DNA of 64,000 bases, taken from NCBI GenBank assembly GCA_024336345.1, contig JANFOG010000006.1, positions 2,294,001 through 2,358,000 of the forward strand. Reading direction: 5' to 3'. The notes beneath the pieces are model-generated. The model was given only the letters and a program-made list of their open reading frames with translations. It was not told the origin of the DNA and searched no databases. The translations under genes and the position numbers were made by a program. This stretch comes from Mariannaea sp. PMI_226 (taxonomy: Eukaryota; Ascomycota; Sordariomycetes; Hypocreales; Nectriaceae). How positions within the stretch are numbered: position 1 is the stretch's first letter; each line of letters opens with the position of its first letter. Below are positions 1 through 12,450 of the stretch, one piece after another.

Positions 1-3000
1 GGTGATGGATGCAAATACGTGGGAGTGTTGGGGAGACCCTGAATACGGAAGCGAGAAAGCCAGAGCCCAGATAAGACACTGCGGCTTCCATGGGCATGGG
101 CAGCATGGGGCAGCCAGGGGGGCGAGCATCAGTGGGACCAAGAGTCCACCCGGGATCAGACTTGGGCGGGGATATGTGTTCCACGAAATGGATTGCACAA
201 AATAATGGACAAATAATGATGAGACGTACCTTGGTGTTTCTGTCGTCTTTTTGATCCTTGTTTTGTGAGATGTTCTGACAAACAAACGATTTTTGTTGGT
301 GTAAAAGGGAGAGGTTGTGGTTCTTCCTTGGGTAGGAGATGTTTTGTTTTGTTATTTTGGGTCGTTTGATGAAGGGAGACGGACGGGACTCAGATCCTTC
401 AGTTGATGAGCAAAAGAGATGATGATGGCCGCACTTTGTGATTTTGTATTTGCAGAGGGAACAGGCAAATTCAAATGATTGGTATGGTCGAGTCGAATAA
501 TTTCCGGCCTCTTTCTTTTTTATTTCTGTCGCAAGACGGTTCTTGTTGGGTGCAGCAGGCCTGAGAGCGAGGTGAAGGGAGGGTGTGGTGGCGAGTGGCG
601 AGTGGTTCGGTCACGTCGTACGTAAAATGGCTGGGAGAGAGGGTGGTTTATGTGGGAGAGAGAGAAGCGAGCACGAATGCGAATTTAAAATAAAATAAAA
701 AAAAAATAGAGGAAAAAGGAAAGAAAGAGGAGGAGCAAGCGCTAAACAGGGAATTGATGTAGCTTCCCTTCTGTGGCGATCAGTGACAACCTCGATGACA
801 CTTGATAATCGCACTTTCCGTCTCCTTGAAAGTGAGTGAGGAGGTGATGAGTAGGAACTGACGCAAGAGCAAGAGCAGAAGCAGAAGCAGAAAGGGGAAG
901 GAGAGACGGAAGGAACCAGATTTTTGTCTCGCAACTGTGGAGGGGACAGCGCCTACCTACCTACCTACCTAGCTACCTACCCAAAGGTCTAGCCAAGCTA
1001 TGCTCTACCTAATACATAGTACATAATTATTGGCAATGGGCAGATTCAGGGAGAGGAGATGGAGATTGGCCTTGTGCCAGAAGCGACCAGGTATGGAAAG
1101 CATAGACCTACTTAGACAGTAGACAGTAGACAGCAGACCCATACCCACCAACAGATCCTGTGGCGTCCCGTTACTTCGTACCTAGCTAGAGGCGGTTCGC
1201 CCAGGCCCCTTCCTAGCTCCGGAACGCTTGTGGAGCTTGCCCCCAGCTTCCTAGTCATCAAGCTGCCAAGCAAACCAAGGCTACTTTGGTCGGCCCCCCT
1301 TCTCCTGCGGCCCCTGGGGGCTCGGGGGCCTGGATGCTTGGGTCTCTGCCCCCTAGCCAATTTTCTGTGGCTATCAGTGGCATCCTCCAGGTGAATGCTT
1401 GCATGACCGTGGGCCCCCCAAGAGTCTGAGACCTGTCTAGCCTATGCGGGTGCGGTACCGCTTTGCCGCTTTTGAGATGGATCATTCACTGTGCCTGTAT
1501 GCATGTGAGTGAGTGCAACAGTGCCGACATGGGACAGTGGTTGTGCACGTACAGGCCTGGAACGAGATGGATGGATGGGGTGATGGATCGTGGATGGATT
1601 CATTGCAGATGGACGGTCCGATGAATGCACAACCGATCAACCAAACGAATGATATAAATGGCAGCATTTCTCATTCAATCGGCATATACTACAACTCGCA
1701 GAGTAGCGCAAGAGAGTTAGACTTGACCTCGTTGCTCAGGCTCAACACACAACGATTAGGCGACAAACCCCCCGGCTGGTCGCCGACGACGTCGCATCCA
1801 AGCAACATACGCGATCGAGCCCGCCCCTCAGGGCGCCAGATTTGGTTGGGACGGTGGTGGCCGCGTGGCTCCCCTACCTCCTTGCAGCCCAGCCAATCCA
1901 TGCATGGCTAGACAGAGGCGGACCGCAATGGCCTCATATCCCCTATCCTTTTCTCTACAGAACTATTGACGATGCAGGATAAGTATACCATGTACGGAGT
2001 AGTAGCTTGCTGGTTCTCTAGTCCTACCACTCTCTAAAATATTATTCCCTAGAGCATACTGCGTGCCGTGCTATACAGTAGCACTCAATGTCATCCCATA
2101 TACAAAATACCTGAACAGCTGAGCGTCAATTATTTTCTAGCTACGCGAGGCCTTCCCGTCTTTGTGCCTAGCTCTGTCTGCACTGACGCGACTCGCAACG
2201 CCACTTTCATAACCAACGGCTTTGGACAGCCGAGATGTGACGCTGGTGTCAATACCACAGCGTTCCTGACTCGCTCCAGGGGAAGAACGCTTTTGGCCAG
2301 TGCCGTGGAGTACATATGTAAAGTACGTAGTTACTGTGTTTGTGTAGTGGAGAGGGAACTATTACATACGGGATGAAGGTAGCATCAGTGAAACGCTTAA
2401 GAGGAGATATTAACGGCAACTTACTATGAGAATAGGAAGAGGAGCTACCAACTGTTGAATAAAAAGGACAAATGGATACACTAATTGTAATCCAACCTGA
2501 GAATTATTGTGTTGCACAATTACGGGATAATCAGAGACCAGTTGGTTAGCCTACCTTTTATGAAAAGAATCGCTCGGGAGAGTCTGCGCGCCAAAGGGGA
2601 AGGGCAGCCATTCATGGCAGCGATATGACGCCCCGTGTCCACCCCAGGGCCGTGATGGCCTGTCACTTTTGCAGGCAATTTGGGTTCAATGGCCCAGGGC
2701 GACACGGCACTGTCTCCCGTGGTTTATTGTTGAATGAGAGATGCGCTGCGCTGCATTGCATTGCAAACAATTTGTTTCGTGGCGGCTCGGTGTGTCAGAT
2801 TCATTGGCGGGAATCAATTTTCCAAAATGGATTCCTCATGTGTAATGCACAACCCCCGACTCGGACCCCCCCTGCGACATTGATAAATGGGATGATTGAT
2901 GAGGGGTTCATGGTTCATGGCAAGATTTGATGAGATACATCATATACATACAGTAGTAACGATGGCCCTTCTTTATCGATCCCTCGGGCCGTCTTGGCAA

Positions 3001-5139
3001 ATTTTTTCTTTTTCGTTTTACTTCTTCTTTCCTTTTCATTGTTATATCCATCTACTGTCAAATCTGTAATCTGTACGTACGACATATCATCTCTCAAGCA
3101 ATCGGCATTACCGCACAGAGCCATAGTGGGCTGGAGTTGGTGTGCCACGCGAGTCTAGTTTCACTGTGATTCGAGTTTTGACGAAAAGATCTCAAAAGCC
3201 CGACTTTTCGCTACCAATCATGGGCACCGCATAATGAGGTCAGAGCAAACAAAACTCTTCATACATGAAAACTTGTTTCGGGATTTATCCGTGCCGTGTT
3301 CTTCCCTGTTACTCTTGATTAGGAGTCTGCAGTAACTTATTAATTTGACCCACGGACCACGGACCGTTCTTGTCTTCTTCCCCCTTTCCTTATGCCACTA
3401 ACGAGTTTGGGGGATAGCATTTGGACTCGGGCGCTGACTGATACCTAACAGGTACTGTCTGACTGAAGCCTTGGTATAATGCACAGTATGTATGATGTAG
3501 TCGCAGTGATAAAACATATCACAGGCTATTGAGGGGGGGTAAAAAACAAATCGAGAGCCCATTCAAGTCGCGCTTTGCAGGGGTGATGAAAGCTGAGCTG
3601 CTCACGGGAATGTATTTGAACATAGTCTGTACGGCGTAGGAGGTCATCCTTCATCACGGTAGGAATGCGAGTAGCCCAAACGCCCAAAACGGATTGACAG
3701 AGGATGGATGGGATGCGAGCCAAGATGGGCCGGGCCCTTCACATGGAAATGCCATTATAGCCAATGCGGAGACACTATTCGTGCAACTACCGGTAGGTTC
3801 ATGTTAATTAATTCGCTTCGTCCAGGCAATTCACATCGGGCAGATGCGATACCGAGTACGAGCGAGATTAGATTCGGGAATCGCCCTCGTACAGAGCGCT
3901 TGCAATACTACGATGACCCAGATCAGCGCCCATTTGAGATTGCCAATTTCTACGAGCCACCTGGATTTTCCCGAGCGTTTTCGCCACAGAGAGGGACGGG
4001 ATGGGAGAAGAAGAAAAAAAAATAATTCAACAGAAAGGCACAAAACCTTCAACAATTTGAGCACGGCATAATTACCCACCTTCCTCCTGTCTCTGTCTGT
4101 CTTGCGCCCGGTGGTAGGCTGTGCTGAGATCATAGGCTTCTGACCTTGCCACCGGTCTAGAACACAAGAGAGGAGGGGCCTCGCTAATGCAAGGTTCCCC
4201 ATCCCACTATGCGTCGGATTTGCACCTTAAGTCGGCGATTCTCCTCCAGAGCTCCCTCTTTGGGGGAGGCTCATTCTTAGCCCCAATCCAGTCCTGCTAA
4301 CTAGTGGCGCGAACGGCAACTTAACCTAACACAACCTTAGTTATGCTCATGGCTTTTTACGAAAAATCAAGCCTGCCTTTGCGCGGTTAAAAGGCGAAAC
4401 ATGCTCACACAGACTGTGTTAATACTTAGGCTAAGGTAGCGTAGACCGTTGAACAAACAAACTGCGGGGGAAAAGAGGGGGAACGAGGGGAAACAAAGAT
4501 ATCTGGGACGCCTGTGGGCTTGACGAATGACTCGGATTGGACTTTTGATCCTCGGAGCGTTGGAGGCGTACGTAGTTCATACGTCAACTGACCCAAGAGA
4601 ACTGTCAACACCCAACCCGCGATAAGCCTATCTCTCGTTCTCTACTGATATCATTACTCCGCAGCGTAGTTAGTACTTGTGGCCTGTCGTCAATTGATTG
4701 GTTTCCATAGGGCATAGCTCAGGTAAGGTGATTACATCGTGGTTGTAGTCATAGTCTAACCGTCTCTCTAACTTGGCTATTTGATCACTTGGCTAATATA
4801 AGAAATAGCTTAATATTATAATGTAAGCATCTTTTAGGTTTCCCAACAAGATAGTACATCTGGCTTCAATGCTCTTGGTTGAGAACAAGTTAAGTTCCTT
4901 GACCGTGACTGAGATCATGATTGTCGATATGCGACGAAGATGGACGACGATGTACAGGACCGAAACGTAGAAAAAGAGACTAAACCAAGCCAATTGAATA
5001 GTTGAGATAGATGGCCGAAATGCCCAAGTGATCGAATAGGAGTGTGAGCAAGATATGAGATGGACATCCCCGTCTAGTATAGGAAGGTGTCCTGCCCAGT
5101 TTCTCAAGAGGTGTGTATTCTAGAGTAAGCGGTCAAATA
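1..5139. other. Gene-poor left flank
   Basis: I see no supportable gene here. Open frames are short, overlap on both strands and resemble no family I know. The first 950 bases are probably the upstream region of a gene lying to the left, but nothing proves it. Simple repeats are present: a CTAC run near 953-981 and a GGAT-rich stretch near 1568-1600. The T-rich and A-rich patches after 4.3 kb lead into the decayed region that follows. Confidence 0.5.
953..981. repeat. CTAC tetranucleotide repeat
   Basis: About seven copies of CTAC, interrupted once by AGCTAC, are visible directly. It is a simple microsatellite in non-coding DNA with no evident function. Confidence 0.8.
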
Positions 5140-5800
5140 CTACTCAATCCCAGCCAGCATAACCCAGATACTTCCCGTCGCTCTTAAGGCGTTAAAAATG
5201 AAGGCAGCATACAATCTCGATGGCCCAATCAGCTCGTTCTTCGAATCAAACATAGCAGTAAAAGGCAACAACATGATGGCCTTGTCCTCTCTCATATAGG
5301 CCGTTCGATCGATCCCGTAAAGAATACAAGAGCCATTCAACTGTACATTGAACGCCGGGTTTAACCAACCCAGGATTCCAACTTTAAATGCAAAGTTCTG
5401 CCATTTGCAATGACGCCATCAACCTGGCTAAGGTATTGCATCCGCAATCCGTGGTCAGCTGCCAGTATCATCGAATAAGTGGCCACACGCAACCTTTCAT
5501 ATCTATAAGGACAATTTCTCAAGAACCGCTTACACCAAGGAAAAAACACCTCATATAATATGTTTAGAACTACTACTTGATACCAAGCTTGGCAAACCTT
5601 GAGCAGATACTTCACACAACCTTGAGACTGCCCACAAACAGCCGACTCCAGATGATAACATCACACTCCTTGTACAGTTCGACCTCAGTTGCGACCCTCC
5701 TCCAATTGCTGCCGCATCAAACTCTATCAAGTCGAAACTGCATCTCTCCAAGCTCTCGGGGTATTCCTGAGACTATCACTGGTGTGGTAATCACCGTCAA
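5140..5800 (-). pseudogene. Probable decayed coding remnant, family unknown
   Basis: The minus strand has a protein-like open stretch ending at 5140. It reads NFAFKVGILGWLNPAF, then LNGSCILYGIDRTAYM, and ends in IWVMLAGIE before a stop. Composition and codon choice look like real coding sequence rather than noise. Upstream on the same strand, other fragments (around 5361-5615 and 5551-5751) are readable only in other frames, and no plausible GT-AG introns join them cleanly. I read this as a gene broken by frameshifts and stops. I do not recognise the family. A functional multi-exon gene that I failed to assemble is the alternative. Confidence 0.3.
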
Positions 5801-7472
5801 CTAGAGATGCTCCTCTGGTGAACGGTTTGGGCTGATGCACCAGCGCATCGAGAAGCCACTTGGCACTCATTCATAACACAAATATAAGTGGTTTACTCCA
5901 TTAGTATAGACTTACTGTGGAAGTAGAAAATCTTAAAACTACAATAGAACTCTCAATTTTTCTTCTTTAGCGTTTCTGGATGCATTTCGCGCGGATGTTG
6001 ACTGCGAGTGAATGAAAGTAAGGGTAAATAGATGCACAACCACTCCCCACCTCTAATGATATATTAGATGGAATTCACAGCAAATTATGCTTAATGGAAT
6101 TTCTGGTATTTCATTTCGGTTATCTGTAAGAAAGTCTGACACAGTAAATTTAGTAGACCAAATATCAGTAGGTAAGCCTCTATTCGTACAATTACTCCGG
6201 GACACAACGTTGCCCCTCAAAACATGCGCAGCTCATTACTTTCCAAGTTCGTATGGTCCTGTAGAAGAAGTCGTGGATTCTAGGTTCTTATCGGGAATGC
6301 CCCTCTTCTTTCCAAGTAACCTCTTGCTGCTCGTCCCAGGTCATGTCAATATCCCATGAATCATATGCAACATTACTAAAGAAGTCTTGGAGAGTTTCGT
6401 TTCAAGCCCCGTTCCAGCATTTACAAGCGCATCCTCACAACCATACAAAGAGAGGGAGCTTAGTTCGAGGATGGTGCCCACAGCCTCAGATACGCCATAT
6501 ATAATTCCCCGTTCAATAGCTTCTCTTCCCTGCCACTCTCATATCACATATCTGTAGGCGCTTAATAGAAACCAGGTCTATATACCAGCGGAGAAGCGAT
6601 TGATTGTGGTTTCGATCGAGTTGTGAATTTGTGTGATCGTATTACGATTGCCAGCAAAGTTCTTGGTATCTATGAATCAAGCGCAAGTCTGCCGGCTCAA
6701 AACTACTTTACAGCTCCAAACAAGCACAGTGCACAATATCAAAGCTGCTGTTCATCCAGAACTGGTAGACACCTGTCATAGGGATATGAGACCAAATGTT
6801 TACTTAAACTACAGAGCGTCAAGTGCCTACGACACGCACAAAAGACTTGCCGTAGGGTATCGATCAACACGACCTACCTTACATCGGTACCTTGCAAGGC
6901 AAGGCATATGCCAGGCAAGATATGTACTGGCCTGAATCACAGCATGGCATCTAGATAGATAGGTAGATACGTATTTGAAGACTCACAAATCGGAAATGGA
7001 CTTCTTGCCAAACTCAGTCTTTACTTCTCGTTGGAGCATTTTGGGAGGTACTTCCCTGGATTATCAACCTTCATCGTCCTTTCCCTTCCCTTCCATCCTC
7101 CTCTCCCAATCCACACAATGGAGAAGGATGATTGATGATTCTCTCGCTTTCACCCTCTTCACAAAGTCTTCATCAGTCTCTCGCTTCTCTTCATCATTAT
7201 CTGTTGTTGGTAAAGACATCATCGATTGCCTTGTTTCATCTTGCTCCGTTCCCTGCGCAAGGCCGTCTTTTGCTCTCTCTTGTATTCTTCTCCTCCGATT
7301 CTACCTCTCTCCTCTGATAGGACCGCTTCGCTTGGGTCAACATCCAGCTCGGTCGAGTATGGCTCCCAGCTAGATCAGAATTGCAATTTCAGACATTGTC
7401 ATCTGCCGAAACTCTTTCAGCCGGCACCACCTTTAGAAGGCCTTTTGAGGCCCCAAAACTCTCCCCCTCAAG
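5801..7472. other. Intergenic DNA around a remnant
   Basis: Apart from the remnant at 6330-6700, I see no gene. The part from 7080 to 7470 is pyrimidine-rich with many TCTC and CTTC blocks. That is typical of a fungal 5' untranslated leader and fits the PLAC8-like gene starting at 7473. Confidence 0.5.
6330..6700 (-). pseudogene. Probable decayed coding remnant, family unknown
   Basis: On the minus strand a protein-like stretch reads EWQGREAIERGIIYGVSEAV, then TILELSSLSLYGCEDAL and GTGLETKLSKTS. It is flanked by in-frame stops both upstream (TGA, then TAG) and downstream (TGA). The sequence looks like former coding DNA, not random frame. It lies on the same strand as the remnant at 5140-5800 and could be the 5' part of the same dead gene, with unreadable DNA between. 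The family was not recognised. Decay by C-to-T mutation of the RIP type is possible but was not measured. Confidence 0.3.
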
Positions 7473-8629
7473 ATGGAGAAGTCAGCAAGCTTGGCGCGCC
7501 CTGGGCACGAGTGGCTATGGCAAGGCGACAACACACCTCCCGAAGCGGCAACTCTCGCTGAAACCGTTTTCTTTCCCTGTGGCGTTTACTCTCGAATCGA
7601 GCAACGTCTCAATGCAGCTATTGGTGATCGGGATCCCATCAACATTCCCAGTGATGATTTCACCCCAGATTGCCTTCAGTTTGCGGTTTGCTTACCCTGT
7701 CAGTAACTGCGAGCATACTTCCGTTTTAGGACCTTAGGTTGTGAGATCTTTGCTGATAGTGCATCACAGTCTATGGATACTTTCTCTCTAAGCTTCAAAA
7801 TACGGTTCGAACCTTTTACGACATTGATGGCAATGATATCTCGGATGGGCTCAGCGGTTGCGTCTGTCCTTACGTCACACTGGTGCGCAACGAAAGTGAA
7901 ATAATCCTTCGGGAGAGACTTCGCGAGCAACCCGAAAAAACTGAGGATGGGAGCTCATCCGACGATCCATATGAGCCCCAGCCCCCAATGGACACTCCCG
8001 ATCCATGGTCTTGTGGGGATCCTGAGGCCAGCGACACGCTCAAATCCATCCCGGAGGGTAGCCGAGAAACATCTACGGCTAGCATCCCGTCGCGATGTGT
8101 TTCCCAATCAGAGTCTGGGGCAAACTTCGAAGGTGATGTTTTAGTTTGCGCTGATGCTAGTGGTCCCAAGACGCATCAACTCGATCGAGACATTCAGTTA
8201 CCTGTCGAGTTGGATGACGCTCACTCTCTCAATGACGATCCCGAAACAGTGGCCAATCTTCTGCTTGTAAGAGATACATCTCATGATATTTCCCTCGACC
8301 CAACGATTGGTGATGGGAGACCGCCCAAAAGTCACTCGATCGAGCTCGACCCAGTTGCGCCAGCAGTGCCTCCACGGCAGCCTCCACCACACGTTATTCA
8401 CAAAGACCAAATCGTATCTAGTCCTCAGCCAGTAGTTCTTCACAGCTTGCACCGTGACATTGTGGCTTCACCAGGTCGGGATGGGCCCAGTTCCCATAGG
8501 CTTGAAGAGGACCAACTAAGCCCTGCTCGACACCATGGCCATCGGAATCCTCACACGCTTGAGGAAGACCAACCGATAAGGAGTGTGATTTTCGGTCCCA
8601 GGCCACACCAACTTCGAGACGATAAATAA
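7473..8629 (+). CDS. PLAC8 (Cys-rich) family membrane-associated protein with C-terminal HxLxxD repeats
   Basis: Two exons, 7473-7698 and 7770-8629, joined by a phase-1 GT-AG intron, give 361 residues. The N-terminal 130 residues match the PLAC8 layout: an FFPCGVYSR start, CLQFAVCLP, then YGYFLSKLQNTVRTFYDIDG, and GCVCPYVTLVRNESEIILRE. PLAC8 proteins are small Cys-rich proteins of the plasma membrane, linked in plants and fungi to metal tolerance and cell-size control. The join changes the usual Cys after LP to Phe, which may be genuine. After residue 150 the protein is disordered, Pro/Asp/Ser-rich, and carries about nine spaced short motifs of the form His-x-Leu/Ile-x-x-Asp (HQLDRD, HSLNDD, HRLEED, HTLEED, HQLRDD). 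The last motif ends the protein. No neighbour suggests a pathway. The PLAC8 call is confident; the biological role is unknown. Confidence 0.85.
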
Positions 8630-11600
8630 ATAGGACTAGGTCATTGTGGAAATTATCTCTGCTCGTGAAAGAAGAACACGGAGGGGGAGCTAGTTGTAGC
8701 AGGCAAGGGGAGAACTGCCCTGACGAGGAACATGGAGGAGGATACCTTTAACAAACCCAGTCAGTATCATTAGTATCGCGTCAGACAGATAATAATAGGC
8801 CAAACATGGTTCATGATTCAAACCAATGACTTTGATCAAACATGTTCAGAGGACACCGACGGTTATGCATTCAATTAAGCACAGAAAAGCTCCCATAAGC
8901 TCCCATGTTTCAGAGTCAACCAAACTGTGGCGGTAGGTTGGATTACACGTAGAAGCATATCATGAGACAGCGGTTTGAATGCAAAGCCAACGGACGCCAA
9001 TCAACTAGACCCATTCAACGTTGGATCATCAGGGCGTCAATTACAGTTCAATAAATTACTTCTTGATGAGGCCATTCCTTTTTTATTCACATGATGGTGG
9101 CTGCAACCACGGAGCATGCATGCACTTTACAAAAGCCGAGATGATTCGATCCACCAAGGCCACTGGCGAAATAGAGTTACGTTTGATACAATGAGGAGAC
9201 GAAACGAGACTTGCATCCATCATGTGAGAATCAGGCTCAGACCAGTTGGTTCGGGCTTCCCGACTGCAGCGTGTCTTGAGAATTGTGCAAGCACAGGAAG
9301 TCGGGTGGCTGGGAATGTCGTGACGGCCGGTCCATACCGACGCACCGGGAGGGGCCCTTTGTATGGGGGCCTAAAACTAAAACATTGCCAACAATGAGAA
9401 CCATTGAGGGGCATTGGCAAACGCCCTGATTTACTCTTTCTCCAGACTGAATTACGGATAAAGCGTAGAAGAGGCCGGTAATAGGTCGAGAGGAAGGGGC
9501 TTCGAAAAGAGGTTGTAACGGAAGATTCGATATTTGGAAGGTTGTGCAAGCCCCCTGCATAACTGGGCGTTTGTGTCGAGAGGCTGACGGAAGGGGAGTA
9601 TCGGTTTCAATGGAACTTAATATGTTAGCTCGTCAATTCAATCACGGCGAACACACGCATCGCGCACGACACACGCTTTACACGTTGGACGCGATGAGCG
9701 AAGAAAAACCGCGGGTGGCCAGGGCCTTTTAATAAATTGCTTGCTCATCCCAAAAGGAGTTCTGCTCCGCTTGAAACGAATAAGACCTTGGGTCGTTCCA
9801 TATGGCTAACCATGAAAGAGGAGGGGGGAGATGAATTATTGGCCTTGGGGCCTATTCCTGAGGCCCTAGGGTTGTGGGACAGCCAGGGGAAGGAAAACCA
9901 ATTGGATTGCCGCGAAGGGTAGGCTTGGCATCACCGATGGGCTGCAGATGGGATAATCAAGTATGTAATCTGTGCAAGAGGAGAGAAGAGAGACAAAAAA
10001 AAAAAAAAGGTCTCAAGGAAAACCTGGCGGCGGCGGGTGGAGAGAGGAGGATGCGGCCGCATTGACACGGCCAGGTGTGGGTGTGAAATCACAGGCATCC
10101 CTGGGCGATACGACCTTCAGCGGCCCCGAGTTGAGAGTTGGTGGAGATGCTGAAGAGGAGGAGCATTGCTTAGGAGAGAGAGTATGGATACATACTGTAC
10201 CTATGGAGAGGAGACAGGCAGGAGAGGAAACATGCCCGGTGAGAGGAGGTTTGGAGCGCGTAGATGGGAATCGAGAGCATCTATTGAACGTAGCACGGCG
10301 TAATGTAGCACACTGTGATGTGAGCCGTTCCTTGATATTGAAAAGATGCTCAAGAAACACCATATATAATGCGTAATATAGGTATTGATTGAATAAAACG
10401 TCTCCCTCTCGAGAACTCCTCCTTAATTAATTGCCAACTTGAATGGAACCTCGGGAGGAGTCATGATCACGGTCTTGAATCCTAGAATGGGATTACACTG
10501 GAACCCAAGGTGATGGATGATCGCTAATATTAGTGGTGATGGACCACTGTGACGAACACTCCTCTACTGGATGTCAGCAGGGCCCGGCGCTAAAGATGCA
10601 CGCCCGTCTGCACAAGCCTCCGGTGCACTGCCGACCGACCACTGTCGCGAGAGAGCCCATGGAAGCACCAAACGCGTTCTCTGTTCGTATTGGATTGTTC
10701 GGCCCATGCGGCCGGATGGGCGCATTTGTCGACGGGAGTTTTTAAAATTAATACCATATGCACGTTAGTACCCAAGGCCGAAACGACTACCGTTCGAGTT
10801 TGAACCTTTTTTACTTCTTAAAAGGGATATTAACGAGGTCGGAGCGGACAAGTGCAGCTATATTGAATCAAGAATCCGTCATAGCTGTCGAGGGCACAGA
10901 TAGGACAGGACAATATCATTGAACCCCCCCTCTCAGACGTAGCATGCCTGCTTCGTGGGCTCCCTTGCATTGGCGCCCCGTCTATCTGCTCTACTTCCCC
11001 CGCTCTGGGACGCGTTGATTGGATAAGTACCCCTCTGCGGTCTTGATGCAGTCCAACGTTGGCTGGCTCTGACTGGTTGGAGGAATAAGCAGATGGCTTG
11101 ACTTTCTGGAGCGCACAAGGGAGACTCCGTCTCAAACGCTAGACATGCAGTGGCACGGCTGGACGCGTTGAGAGGATACGATTGGGTGTGGGGTGGGGGG
11201 ATAGGTCTCGGGTCGCACTACGCACTACCTTGGCTACGCACACAACTCCGTATGTGCATGTCTGACCTAAGGTCATGTCCCATTTTTGGGATCGTCAGTT
11301 TGCCCGACGAATTCGCAATGAGATGGCCTGGTGACTATGTACGGTGTGCGTATTTGCCTCCTTGATTTTTTTTGGGGGGAGGGTTTGGGTGAATCCAGCT
11401 TGACTGGACAGATGTGCATTGCCCAAGGAGGGACGAAAAAAGGTATTGGGAGTATTCGCCGCAGCAAACAGGAAATTGTGCCGTTTGCTCATTGCTTTCT
11501 CTCTGTTGGAATAATTACTGGACATCTAGAGATTGATTTATACATACATAAATTTTCAGACTGCACAAGCCAAGCACAAGATCTGAGCCAGCAAGCTTGG

Positions 11601-12450
11601 CCCCTCCTGTCGGTCTGGCGTCAGGCGTTGGGTGGTGGGTGGCCTCTGCTCGGTACGTACCACCACTGAAATCTCAAAGATCCACCCACTCAACACGCTT
11701 CATCCTGGACTGCACACCCGACTCACCAAAAAAACGCGCCTGCCGTGGCAGTTCCGTGGGCTGAGCTGAGCTTTTCCTCTCCATACTCCACGCTCTTCCG
11801 TGCTCCGTCGTGCTCCGTGCCCCGTCCTCTCTCCCCTCTCCCCTCTCCCTTGGTCCTCTTTGGCCCTCTTCCCGCCCATACATTATCGCTCGCCGCCCTC
11901 CTTCCCACATTCCCAACCCACTCACCTCCCTCGGAAAACCCACTCGCTCTTCCCCCTTCTTACCTGCTCGCTCCCTCATCTATACTTATTTCTCCTTCTG
12001 TCCTTTCCATCCTTCTTATTACTCCTCATCTACACGCTCTCGTCGAGCTCATCATCAAAACATCACAACAAACCACAGCCTGACTCGTGTTGAGAATAAC
12101 AAACAGTCTCACGCCCTAAGACGCACCCCTCGCACAACGAACACTCTCAACTTCCCACTTCACCACCTCCAGCATATTGCCACTTCATTCGACTACACCG
12201 CCTGACCTTCGCCGAGCACATTACCTATCTGCCTATCAGCGTCTATCTTCTTACTCAAACGCATCGCATTCAACGCAGGAAAAAGAAGAAAAGAGGCTCA
12301 GAGAGAAACTTCCCATCTCTTGCACAGGCTTCACCTTTCGACGCCTCGTTCAAACCGTCGCATCGACTGGTCAGCTTTCCCACTCGCAGCATCTGGGCTT
12401 GCAGCTTCGTGCATCCACTCATATCTATCACAACTGCTCCGCCTGCAGAC
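8630..12450. other. 3.8-kb intergenic region with long leader of the next gene
   Basis: No gene is supported. Open frames at 9116-9560, 9874-10376 and 10830-11525 overlap on opposite strands and show no family motifs. From about 11700 to 12450 the plus strand is strikingly C/T-rich (CCCTCTCCC, CTCTCCCTTGG) with little G. This suits a long 5' untranslated leader and promoter for the gene at 12451. Confidence 0.5.

Noticed and set aside
7804..7813. GGTTCGAACC, a perfect tRNA B-box-like palindrome
   Set aside because: It lies inside the PLAC8 coding exon and no acceptor, D or anticodon arm can be built around it.
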